DNA of 64,000 bases from Lysobacterales bacterium (lineage in GTDB: Bacteria; Pseudomonadota; Gammaproteobacteria; Xanthomonadales; Rhodanobacteraceae). The translations under genes and the position numbers were made by a program. Position 1 is the first letter of the stretch. Every line of letters starts with the position of its first letter. The stretch lies in assembly GCA_016707485.1 (NCBI GenBank), contig JADJHN010000003.1, positions 496,001-560,000 of the forward strand, in the 5' to 3' direction. This document shows positions 35,015 through 43,088 of this stretch, one piece after another. The notes beneath the pieces are model-generated. The model did no database searches. It had not been told where the DNA came from and saw nothing but the letters and a program-made list of their open reading frames with translations.

Positions 35015-36502
35015 TCAGCGCACGCAGCGCGATAGCTGAAGGTCGCCAGGGCGACGGCCCGTTCGGCCGCGCGCGCTCAAGGCATCGGGGCTGAAATCCT
35101 TGGCCAGGCGCAGGATGCCCAGGGTTGCACGCAAGGATTCTGCCGGATGACGCCGGCGTTGCATCTGCTCGGCGAGCACTTCGACGGTGGCCGGGCCGAT
35201 GGCGACGGCGCGCTGCATGAGCTTCTCGTGGGTCAGGTCGATCACGGCGCTATGGCGCTCGGGCCGGTGTGCGGCCACGGTCGTGAAATGGCCGCGCCCT
35301 GCATAGCGCGTGCGCAGCGACGCGCTGTTGCCGGTGGAAGATCTCGATGCCGTGGGCGGTCAGGCGTACATCGACGGTCTTGCCGATCAGCGCGTAGGGC
35401 ACCGAGTAGAAGGCGCCATCGACCTGGACGTGATAGTCCAGATGCACCTTGGCTTTCTTCCAACTCGCAAACTCGTAGGCGCGCAGTGGCAGCGGGCGCA
35501 GCGCCGGGCGATCCAGGGTCTCGAACCGGGTCTGGCGATCGCCCTCCTGGCGTTGGAACGGGCGCGTGTTCAGCTCGGCGAGCAGTGCGGCGATCGCGGC
35601 ATTGAGCTCGGCCAAAGAGAAAACGTGCAGTCGCGCAGGCGCGCCAGAATCCAGCGTTCGACGATGAGGACACCGCCTTCGACTTTGGCCTTGTCACGCG
35701 GCTTGCGCACGCGGGCGGGCAGGATCGCGACACCATAGTGTTCGGCAAAGTCCTGATACTCAGGATTGAGTGCCGGTTCGTAACGACAGGCGCGGCTCAC
35801 GCCCGACTTCAGGTTGTCTGGCACGATGGCGGCGGTGACGCCGCCGATGAATTGCAGCGTGCGAACGTGCGACCCAAGCCAGTCCGGAAGCGTCTGCGTC
35901 CAGGTCGCCTCCGCATAGGTGTAGTTGCTGGCGCCGAGCACGGCGACAAAGATCTGTGCCGGGCGCACCAGACCGGTCAGGCGGTCGGTGACGCCAATCG
36001 TCTGACCCGCGTAGTCGACGAACAGCTTGTCCCCGGGTCGGTGACTCTGGCGCAGCACCACATCCTGACGGCCGAGCCAGCGCCGGTACTGGTCGCAGAA
36101 CACGCTGTACTGCCAGCCATCCGGCTGCGCGGCCTTGTATTCCTGCCACAGCAGCATCCGCGTCACGCCCGGGCGCTGCAGTTCCGCGTGCAGACGGGCA
36201 AAATCCGGCGCCGGCGTGCGCGACAACGGCACGGCACGCCGGTACAGCTGTGCGTGCAGCACCGCTTCGTCGAGTTCAGGTGCCAGCGGCCACGCCAAAC
36301 CAGCATCACGGCATCGGCAGAGGCATTCCTGCACGGTCGAGCGCGCGCTGCCAACAGCCAGCGCGATCTGACGATCGCTCAACCCCTCGGCCTTCAGCCG
36401 CAGGACTTCTCGTATCTTGCGCACGGGTAACCTCGCTTGCGCCACCATCACTCCCTTCCCATTGGAAAAAGAGCGCACGGTAGCCCGGTTAACCCGCTTC
36501 AC
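35015..36502 (-). pseudogene. istA: IstA transposase of IS21, multiply frameshifted
   Basis: The first frame (36502 down to about 35620) carries the HTH (EGLSDRQIALAVGSARSTVQE) and the DDE core (KLFVDYAGQTIGV, AIVPDNLKSGVS, DKAKVEGGVLIVERWI). At the plus-strand A4 run 35620-35623 one base appears lost: LRDCTF should continue FSLAELNAAIAALLAELNTRPF, found in another frame (35615 downward). A second shift lies near 35310 (frame then RYAGRGHFTTVAAHRPERHS), and at least one more near 35070. The gene is not functional as sequenced. Confidence 0.85.
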
Positions 36503-36510
36503 TCACCCTG

Positions 36511-36625
36511 CCGGCATGCGCCGGAATGGTGGCCCGGCATGCGCCGGAATGGTGGCCCGGCATGCACCGGAACACCGGCCCGGCATGGACCGGAATCGCG
36601 GCCCGGCATGGACCGGAATACGCAA
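36511..36625. repeat. five 23-base tandem repeats at IS21 end
   Basis: Copies start at 36511, 36534, 36557, 36580 and 36603. The unit is CCGGCATGCGCCGGAATGG plus TGGC, diverging toward the outer end (GCATGGACCGGAAT). Position just inside the IS end and upstream of istA fits transposase-binding repeats of the IS21 family. Confidence 0.8.
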
Positions 36626-36675
36626 TAGAAACCGGGCGTGTCAGGATCAACAAGAAGGCTACGGGCAGAAGTCAT
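36625..36675 (-). pseudogene. fossil RAYT, first 17 codons
   Basis: Encodes MTSARSLLVDPDTPGFY, matching the N-terminus of the intact RAYT at 44072 (MTTARSLLVDPHTPGFY). It is cut exactly at the IS21 end. The upstream flank 36676-36750 also parallels the intact gene's leader (CTGTCTGTAGGAAATTTC). The remainder of the gene is not found beyond the IS remnants. Confidence 0.8.
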
Positions 36676-36931
36676 GCCAATAGCGTGAGGTAAGGACGGC
36701 GCACTGTCTGTAGGAAATTTCTGACAGGTCGCGTAGGGGATTCCCGGAATCCTGGCTGTCCTGTTCCTCGGGGACACCCACTATCTGCCGAGACTAACAA
36801 TCGGACAACAACCGGGAGGAATAACGGGGACACGCAAGATTTGCTGCCGATAATAACAAATGGGCCACTCAGAAATTCCCTCCTTCCCTGAGTGAGGAAT
36901 ACGACGTTACAAAGCTTGGATACTGGCCAGT
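36676..36931. repeat. RAYT leader remnant and GGGACACCCAC copies
   Basis: After the fossil leader, an exact GGGACACCCAC core lies at 36771-36781 followed by TATCTGCCG. A degraded copy (ACGGGGACACGCAAG) lies near 36825-36839. No coding sequence is seen before the ApeA-like gene's end at 36932. Confidence 0.6.
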
Positions 36932-38291
36932 TTAACTACTCGGCTCCGACCAAGGTAGGAGGCGCTCCTGATAGCCCTCGCGCACGCTCTCGGCGATGCC
37001 GACCTTGTCTAGCACGTAGCTCAATATGACGAGCTGAATGCAGCGCGCGATTCCCATCAGATCACCTACCGAGAACTTGCTCAACAGCCTCTTAGGACGA
37101 TTGATGTGTGCGATCTCGTTGCGTAGATCGCTGATTCCGACTGAGATGTCAGTGACACCGGCCTTTCTGAAGAGCGACTCGAACTTTTCCTTAAGCGGCC
37201 AGAAACAGAATTTCTCTAGCGGATACGCATACTTCCGATTGTCCGGCTCGCCCGCTTCTTGTGAGATTGCTTCCAACTGCGTCGCGAAGAGGACGAGATC
37301 TCCGTGTGCAGAATGAGGTGTTCTGAAGCCAACGTCGTATTGGATCGACGAAATAATGGTGTCGAAACGCGAATTTATTTCGAGCCAACGCTTCACTGCC
37401 AACGGCAAGTCGATATCTTTAACCGTCATCGGAAGACTATGGTGCGACTGCTCTTCTTTAGCTCGGTCAATTATGCTCTGATTGAGGCCCAGCCAAGGAT
37501 ACACTTCCAGCAAGGGTGTTCTAGCATCATCTTCCCTAGACGCAAAAACCTCCTCCGGAAACGTCGGGGCGAAGCGCAAGAGCGCGAAGAGCTCTGAAAT
37601 GCTCCGAATGTATTTGTCGGCTTCGCGCGGGGAGAATCCATTCTGGCTCTTAAGCGTGAACTTATAGGCCAGATCGCTTCGTAACATAAAACCCGCTCGC
37701 GGGCGCTCCTGCGCAATCGCGCGTAACGATGCACGCATTGCCGCCATCGCATTGTTGTCCGGCGACCAAACCCATCCATCGATATTGTTTAGATCGAGGA
37801 ACTCGAACGCGACGGCTTGGAAGATCTCGACTTCACCGAAATCGACCCCTATCGTGTGAATCGGCTTTCCTTCGTATTTGACCTGCTGCGGGAACCCGGT
37901 AGGAAAGAAGAAATCTTGGAGGCCCGTCAAGGCAAAGCTAATCGTCTTGTAGCGGTCGGCAGTCGAGAGATGTTCGCCGATGACGAAGAACTGAAGTCCG
38001 ACGGTTCCGAGTTTCGCCTGATTTGAGTGCCCAGAAAAGTACCCCATAAAGCTAAGTTAAACGTTCCCAAATGCGGTGCAAGGAAATTCCCTAACTAATC
38101 ATCCCGTGCAAAAGCACCCCGTCAGGTGGTTCGATAGGCTCAACAACAGTGAAGGTCAGAACCGCACCATCCGTAGGTGAGTAGGCTACCTTGCCAGCGA
38201 ACCTCTTACCGAACTCGTTCGGCGGGTAAAACTCACCGATCCATTCAGACTTGCTGAAGAGGTTTTCTCGCCGAACATGAGACTTGCGCAT
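36932..38291 (-). pseudogene. ApeA-like HEPN anti-phage protein, broken in its N-terminal domain
   Basis: The downstream frame (38047-36932, 371 codons) ends in a HEPN-type domain with ISDLRNEIAHINRP, an Rx4H ribonuclease motif. The upstream frame (38291-38091) encodes the start of an ApeA-type N-terminal domain (EWIGEFYPPNEFGKRFAGKVAYSPTDG...GVLLHGMIS) and stops at a TAG. Between them, translating the downstream frame upward gives EFPCTAFGNV, then a TAA, then LSFMGYFSGHS, which fits the family's CTxFG region. At least one frameshift and one nonsense codon therefore separate the halves. ApeA proteins are single-gene abortive-infection systems. The gene follows the AbiU2-like HEPN gene by 10 bases. 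Confidence 0.7.
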
Positions 38292-38301
38292 TGTCTACAC
38301 T

Positions 38302-38889
38302 TCACTCGCGCCGGAAACGTAATTTTGCCTGTTCTATTGCCGGGCTGATCTCATTCTCAGCAGCTTGATACAGAGAGCCGAGATCATCTCGAAGCAAGGG
38401 GAATTCCATACTATGAGGCTTGATCTCTTCCCTCACCCATTCGTCATAGAGAAGCACGATGTCTTTTGCCGTGTCTAGCAGTGGCACAGCCGGCGGCTGG
38501 TCGTGGCGATGTGCCGTGTAGTTGTCGCGGAATGACTTCACTGATGCGTGGTACTCACCCCACTCTAATATATCCATGCCGAGATCTTGCGTAATCGAAT
38601 CGCGAAATCGCCGAATCGTAGTCTCATCATTGGAGAAAACCTCTTTCCAGTGTGTCCGGTTATTCTCGTTGTCGCCGCCGAAGACCATACACCACGCATT
38701 GACGGCGCACTTTATATGCGAATTGCTAGTCCACGACCAGAACGCTGGAAGATTTGCCGATTCCTCCACATTTGCTTCAAGCTGGCCCTCGAGCACCCTG
38801 CGGTAGACGAAGTGGTGGAGGAATTCGTCAAGCAGGCCAAGCTGGACTCGGAAGATTTCCGGATTGATCCGTGGCGGTGGGACGTTCAT
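38302..38889 (-). CDS. HEPN-domain protein, AbiU2-like
   Basis: A 195-residue mostly helical protein with VKSFRDNYTAHRHDQPP, an R-x5-H HEPN-type motif like that of AbiU2 proteins. It also has WSWTSNSHIKCAVNAWCMVFGGDNENNRTHW, typical of this group's central helix. HEPN proteins are commonly RNases or the toxin part of toxin-antitoxin and abortive-infection loci. The frame is complete and appears to be the first gene of a two-gene unit with the broken ApeA-like gene. The family name is from motif memory, so treat it as probable. Confidence 0.7.
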   Translation of the reverse strand: MNVPPPRINPEIFRVQLGLLDEFLHHFVYRRVLEGQLEANVEESANLPAFWSWTSNSHIKCAVNAWCMVFGGDNENNRTHWKEVFSNDETTIRRFRDSITQDLGMDILEWGEYHASVKSFRDNYTAHRHDQPPAVPLLDTAKDIVLLYDEWVREEIKPHSMEFPLLRDDLGSLYQAAENEISPAIEQAKLRFRRE

Positions 38890-39349
38890 CGGCGAAGCCC
38901 TTCGGTCTCAAGCAGAAGTGTATATAGTGACACAGTACCAGCAAAGAAGACTGCGACACCCACTATCTGGTCAGGTGAATAAACAACCGAAACAACCGGG
39001 ACACCCACTAGCTGCCGAGATGCCCAGGCCACGAAATCGGGCATCACCGGAACAACCGGGACACCCACAATATGCTGGGTTGCTCGGGGAGGGGAAAACT
39101 GGCATCAACAACCGGGACACCCACTATCCGCAACAACCGGGACACCCACAATATGCTGGGTTGCTCGGGGAAAGGAAAACTGGCCTCGGCAACGGAAAAA
39201 ATTGGCTCAGCGTTACCTGCGTCGGCCGGAATCAAACCCTCTGGGCATACCAAAGTGCGCCATTCGATGAACGAGCGGGCGATTTCAGGAAGCCGTCCAC
39301 GCCCCGTCCTCGGAGCACCCGATCTGTCGTGATGTGCTGATGTGTTGAA
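38890..39349. repeat. cluster of GGGACACCCAC repeats
   Basis: Cores lie at 38953 (one mismatch), 38998, 39058, 39114 and 39139, all in one orientation and usually preceded by ACAACC and followed by TATCTGCCG or AATATGCTGG. A 45-base block (ACAATATGCTGGGTTGCTCGG and following AAAACTGGC) is itself duplicated at 39064 and 39145. Bases 39160-39349 are homologous to 42950-43088, the 3' flank of the intact RAYT gene. Confidence 0.75.
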
Positions 39350-39520
39350 TCAGGCAGGTTGGAGGCGTAGTAGCCGCTGAGCGTTTCCGATGCCCTTGAG
39401 CCATCCCTGCCCCATGGCCGCAGCTTTCTCGATCAGGGCCTGGGCGGAGCCGATCGCCCGCCAATAGTTTGTTTCGGTGCCCAGCATCTGCTGATGCCAT
39501 TGGCGTTCGCTCAGTCCCAA
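39350..39520 (-). pseudogene. fossil RAYT, last 56 codons
   Basis: Encodes LGLSERQWHQQMLGTETNYW, RAIGSAQALIEKAAAMGQGW and LKGIGNAQRLLRLQPA followed by TGA. It matches the C-terminus of the RAYT at 43089 almost residue for residue. The 5' boundary is directly at a GGGACACCCAC repeat (39529), so the truncation lies at a repeat. Confidence 0.85.
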
Positions 39521-39528
39521 CTACATCC

Positions 39529-39616
39529 GGGACACCCACAATTTGTCCCAACAACCGCGCAACAATCGGGACACCCACAATCTGCCGAAAGACAGCAACG
39601 CAATCGGGACACCCAC
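39529..39616. repeat. three GGGACACCCAC repeats
   Basis: Exact cores at 39529, 39568 and 39606, spaced 39 and 38 bases. Bases 39617-39831 then hold no gene; they include an AT-rich patch (TTACGCTTATTTTACAAATG) that may be the promoter of the phospholipid cluster. Confidence 0.7.
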
Positions 39617-39831
39617 ACGCACAGACTGGGGTCTTGAATCTTGAGTCGATGCACATTTCAAGACCTGACTGCTTACGCAAGTACGCACGTACGCTTATTT
39701 TACAAATGCTGCCTCTCGCCATGCAGATGAAAGGCTGCACAGCCGCAGCGGTGCACAGGGAATACATCCCCACTTGACGCTCGCGCCGGGACAACCAACA
39801 CTCCCGAACAAACTTGATGCAGAGAAATGCC

Positions 39832-40485
39832 ATGGATCCTGATAGCCCAGCATCAAGCGGGCACAGCTCGCGCGACCGCAGGCCAATTGCCGTGCGCAGC
39901 AATGCGCTGATCCAGGGCTTCGCGGCATGGCTGACACGAAGTGGTGCGTCTCCCAATTCGATTTCGCTAGTGAGCATTCTTTTCGCTGCGCTCGGCGCCG
40001 CTGCGTTGCTGCGCTTGCCTTGGCCGTGGGCGCCGTGGCTATGCGCGCTGGCGATCTTGCTGCGCCTGCTGTGCAATCTATTCGATGGCATGGTCGCAGT
40101 TGAAGGTGGCCGGCAGACGTCCACGGGAGCGCTCTTCAACGAAGTGCCCGACCGAATTGCCGACAGCTTGTTTCTGGTTGCCTTGGGCTACGCCTGCGGC
40201 TTTGCCTGGCTGGGCTGGTTGGCAGCGCTGCTGGCGGCATTGACGGCCTATATCCGCACCCTCGGCGGCACACTCGGGCTGGCACAGGATTTCCGGGGCC
40301 CAATGGCCAAGCCACATCGGATGTGGCTGATGGGCACGGCTTGCGTGGTCGCGCCTATCGAGAACTGGACCACCGTCACGCAGATCGCTCTGCCCGTCAC
40401 GCTCGTGGTCATCGCAGCGGGAGCGGCGCTGACTTGCGCCTTGCGCCTGCGCGCGATCGCGCAACAGTTGCACGCACGCGCATGA
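39832..40485 (+). CDS. CDP-alcohol phosphatidyltransferase family protein (YnbA/PgsA-like)
   Basis: A membrane enzyme of about 217 residues transferring a phosphatidyl group from CDP-diacylglycerol to an alcohol. The family motif region is FDGMVAVEGGRQTSTGALFNEVPDRIADSLF, with the DG start, the G and the E/D-x3-D end present; the usual AR is altered to AV. Several membrane helices follow (LFLVALGYACGFAWLGWLAALLAALTAYI; IALPVTLVVIAAGAAL). ATG 39832 has AGAGAA upstream; TTG 39814 and ATG 39817 are alternatives. It overlaps the acyltransferase (ATGA). Confidence 0.85.
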   Translation: MDPDSPASSGHSSRDRRPIAVRSNALIQGFAAWLTRSGASPNSISLVSILFAALGAAALLRLPWPWAPWLCALAILLRLLCNLFDGMVAVEGGRQTSTGALFNEVPDRIADSLFLVALGYACGFAWLGWLAALLAALTAYIRTLGGTLGLAQDFRGPMAKPHRMWLMGTACVVAPIENWTTVTQIALPVTLVVIAAGAALTCALRLRAIAQQLHARA

Positions 40486-41087
40486 TCGAGCGCTACGCCG
40501 CCGCGATGCTTGTCGGCATCACCAAATTGCTGGTCGGCGCGCGCGCCGACTGGCGTGTCGAACCGGCAGGTGGGCAATGCCTGTATTTTGCCAATCACAG
40601 CAGCCATCTGGACACGCTGGCAATCTGGTCGGCGCTGGCACCGGCTTTGCGCAAGCAGACACGCGCGGTCGCGGCGCGCGATTACTGGGACAAGCCCGGT
40701 CTGCGCGGCTATATCGCAAACAAGGTTTTACGTGCGGTGCTGATCGAACGTCGGCGCGAGCAGCGGGATGGCGATCCACTAGAGCCGGTGATCGAAGCGC
40801 TGCGAAACGGCGATTCGCTGGTTCTGTTCCCCGAGGGCACGCGCACCGCCGAGCGCCTGCCGCAGAGATTCCGCGGAGGCTTGTTCCGCCTCGCCGAATC
40901 GTTTCCGGAGTTGAATCTGGTGCCCGTCTATCTCGACACCTTGCATCGCAGCATGCCCAAAGGTGCGCCGATTCCACTGCCGCTCTACTGCAACGTGCGC
41001 TTCGGTGCGCCGCTCGCGAGAATCGACAACGAACCGCGAGAAATCTTTCTAGATCGTGCACGCGCCGCGGTTGTGGCGCTGGCATGA
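40482..41087 (+). CDS. 1-acyl-sn-glycerol-3-phosphate acyltransferase-like protein
   Basis: A 201-residue PlsC-type acyltransferase with the catalytic NHSSHLD (Hx4D) and the phosphate-binding FPEGTR. A further block, LVPVYLD, is also present. It would acylate lysophosphatidate or a related lipid using acyl-ACP or acyl-CoA. It is coupled to the preceding phosphatidyltransferase by ATGA overlap. With the CdsA-like gene downstream it forms a compact phospholipid-head-group/diacyl precursor unit similar in content to the E. coli ynb genes. Confidence 0.9.
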   Translation: MIERYAAAMLVGITKLLVGARADWRVEPAGGQCLYFANHSSHLDTLAIWSALAPALRKQTRAVAARDYWDKPGLRGYIANKVLRAVLIERRREQRDGDPLEPVIEALRNGDSLVLFPEGTRTAERLPQRFRGGLFRLAESFPELNLVPVYLDTLHRSMPKGAPIPLPLYCNVRFGAPLARIDNEPREIFLDRARAAVVALA

Positions 41088-41206
41088 GCGCACACGAGTC
41101 ATCCTCTCCACCCACTGACCGAATCCAACCGAGCGTGACTGTCTCTGCTGGCAGCGCCGATTGCGCCCGAGTGCGCTCGCCCACGATCGATGGAGCAAGC
41201 CTGTGA
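41084..41206 (+). CDS. possible 40-codon coupled ORF
   Basis: ATG at 41084 overlaps the acyltransferase stop (ATGA), and its own TGA overlaps the GTG start of the CdsA-like gene (GTGA). The peptide (MSAHESSSPPTDRIQPSVTV...) is Ser/Pro-rich with no recognisable motif. The double overlap suggests it may simply carry ribosomes to the next start; the product itself may be meaningless. Confidence 0.3.
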   Translation: MSAHESSSPPTDRIQPSVTVSAGSADCARVRSPTIDGASL

Positions 41207-42138
41207 ACGCATCGCAAAAGCTGGTGTACGTCTTCGGGGGTATCGTCGCCCTGCTGACCCTGGCGTCGCTGATCGGCTGGTGGCTGCAGCAACGCAAGGG
41301 CGACACCGAGGTCGTGCGCAATCTCAACGCACGCGTGCGCGCGTGGTGGGTGATGGTGGCGGTGCTGGGGGTGTGCTTCCTGCTTGGTCCGGTGGCGAAT
41401 GTGCTGGCATTCGCGCTGATCTCGTTCTTCGCATTGCGCGAGTTCATTACGCTGACACCGACCCGCCCCGGCGATCACCTGCCGCTCGTGGTTGCCTTCT
41501 ATGTGCTGATCCCGGTGCAATACTGGCTCATCTACGATCAGTGGTATGGGTTATTCGCAATCTTCCTGCCCGTTTACGCGTTCCTCGCGCTGCCCGCGCT
41601 TGCCGTATTCGGTGGAGATACCGAAAACTTCCTCGAGCGCACCACAAAGATCCAGTGGGGCGTGATGATCGCGATCTACTGCATCAGCTACGCACCGGCG
41701 CTGCTCATGCTCGACTTGCAAGGCTACAAAGATCAGGGTCCATTGCTGCTGCTGTACCTGATGCTGGTCGTACAGATCAGTGACGTGATGCAGTACGTAT
41801 TCGGCAAGCTGTTCGGCAAGCGCAAGCTGGCGCCAACGGTAAGCCCGTCCAAGACCGTCGAAGGACTTGTCGGGGGCGGTCTCACAGCCGTGGCGATCGG
41901 AACTGCACTCTGGTGGATCACGCCGTTCAGTCCAGCGCAGTCCGCGCTGATGTCAGCACTGATCGTGGCGGCTGGCGTGTTCGGCGGGCTGGCGCTGTCG
42001 GCAGTCAAGCGTAGCCTCGGCGCCAAGGACTGGGGCCACATGATCGAAGGCCACGGCGGAATGATGGACCGCATGGATTCGGTCAGCTTCGCCGCACCGG
42101 TTTTCTTCCACGTCACCCGCTATTTTTTCTCCAGCTGA
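41203..42138 (+). CDS. phosphatidate cytidylyltransferase family protein (CdsA/YnbB-like)
   Basis: A 311-residue polytopic membrane enzyme making CDP-diacylglycerol from phosphatidate and CTP. The CdsA signature is seen as SPSKTVEGLVGG (substrate loop) and LGAKDWGHMIEGHGGMMDRMDS (metal-binding Asp residues). About eight helices precede and separate them. The GTG start at 41203 fits the first helix (KLVYVFGGIVALLTLASLIGWW). With the two upstream enzymes it could route a special lipid. It is not the housekeeping cdsA, which normally neighbours uppS and dxr. Confidence 0.9.
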   Translation: MNASQKLVYVFGGIVALLTLASLIGWWLQQRKGDTEVVRNLNARVRAWWVMVAVLGVCFLLGPVANVLAFALISFFALREFITLTPTRPGDHLPLVVAFYVLIPVQYWLIYDQWYGLFAIFLPVYAFLALPALAVFGGDTENFLERTTKIQWGVMIAIYCISYAPALLMLDLQGYKDQGPLLLLYLMLVVQISDVMQYVFGKLFGKRKLAPTVSPSKTVEGLVGGGLTAVAIGTALWWITPFSPAQSALMSALIVAAGVFGGLALSAVKRSLGAKDWGHMIEGHGGMMDRMDSVSFAAPVFFHVTRYFFSS

Positions 42139-43088
42139 TGAGCTTGGAGCGTTACGGCGTTTGGAAACCCCAGACCCATGGCCGGGATTTCGAAGCAACG
42201 CATGTGCCCGTTTTAGAATAAGAAACAAAACCCTTCCTGAAGTGAGGTCGCGCCTTATCGCAATCACGCTGCGCGCATATAGGATCGCGATTGCCGTGTC
42301 AGGAACAACTGGGCCACCCACAGAAAGCCCAACAACAACCGGGACGCCCACGATCTGCCGAAATTGCCTGGCCGCGAAGCGAAACGTCATGTCATCGCGC
42401 CTCCGGCAGGAATTATACGATGCGCAACGTAGGGTGATGTCGGAATCTGGAAGTCCCGCTCTTCCAGAGCTAGGGACGGCGCGAAAGATTGGGCCAGGAA
42501 AAACGGAGACCTTGTTCCCCGCAAACAATCCTAGATGCCAATTGCCTCAAGCACTTTGTCCCATGCGCCCAGTGCGCATTTCGGTGATCGTGACCGCTCG
42601 TTTCGGGCGATCGTGACCGGTTGCTGCTGAGCTCTTGTGCATTGGTTGGAGTGTAGCGGGGTCGGTCACGATGGGTCGAGGTTCTCGGTCTTGTGGATGG
42701 GACAACTGGAACACCCACCAAATGCTTGCATCGCGAATCACATTTGCAACCGCCGCGGGGAAACAACCGGGACACCCGGGAAACAACCGGGACCAAACAA
42801 CCGGGACACCCACTATCTGCCAAACAACCGGGACACCCACTATCTGCCGCCCACAAACAACCGGGACAAACAACCGGGACACCCACATATCTGGCCGGGA
42901 TCACCCAGGCCACGAAATCGGGCATCATTGCAATCGGGAAAGCTGGCTGAGAGCCACCCGATTGGTCGGAATCCATGCTTCGCGGCGCGTCGAAGGGCGA
43001 TTTAACTGATCGGACAGACGATTTCCAACCGCCGTCCACGCCCCATCCTCGGCGTATCCGATTCGACGTAATGCGCTGGGGATTTGAA
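42139..43088. repeat. 950-base repeat-filled gap: GGGACACCCAC copies and RAYT leader fossil
   Basis: Variants lie at 42311 (GGGCCACCCAC) and 42341 (GGGACGCCCAC). Bases 42405-42465 (GATGCGCAACGTAGGGTGATG) resemble the leader of the intact RAYT (44119-44139). A dense cluster follows: 42709 (one mismatch), 42769 (partial), 42803, 42830 and 42876 exact, with partial CAACCGGGAC units between them. Bases 42900-43088 are the RAYT 3' flank shared with 39160-39349. No gene is supported here. Confidence 0.75.

Larger units (their letters stand above)
34221..36624 (-). mobile_element. IS21-family element, decayed and truncated by the IS3 element
   Basis: It contains istA (broken) and istB (cut at its 3' end). 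The remaining outer end is at 36624, where the minus-strand sequence starts TGCGTATTCCGGTCCATG. It is followed inward by five 23-base tandem copies, the kind of multiple terminal repeats that IS21 transposases bind. The other end was lost where the IS3 element sits. The outer end abuts codon 17 of a fossil RAYT gene. Confidence 0.85.

Noticed and set aside
38953..42886. Repeats resembling a CRISPR array
   Set aside because: Core copies are irregularly spaced (25 to several hundred bases), scattered over 15 kb, partly degenerate, and no cas gene is present. They track with a RAYT gene.
42693..43009. Open frames rich in NNRDTH/TTGTPT repeats across the repeat clusters
   Set aside because: They are direct translations of the GGGACACCCAC repeats in several frames, not proteins.
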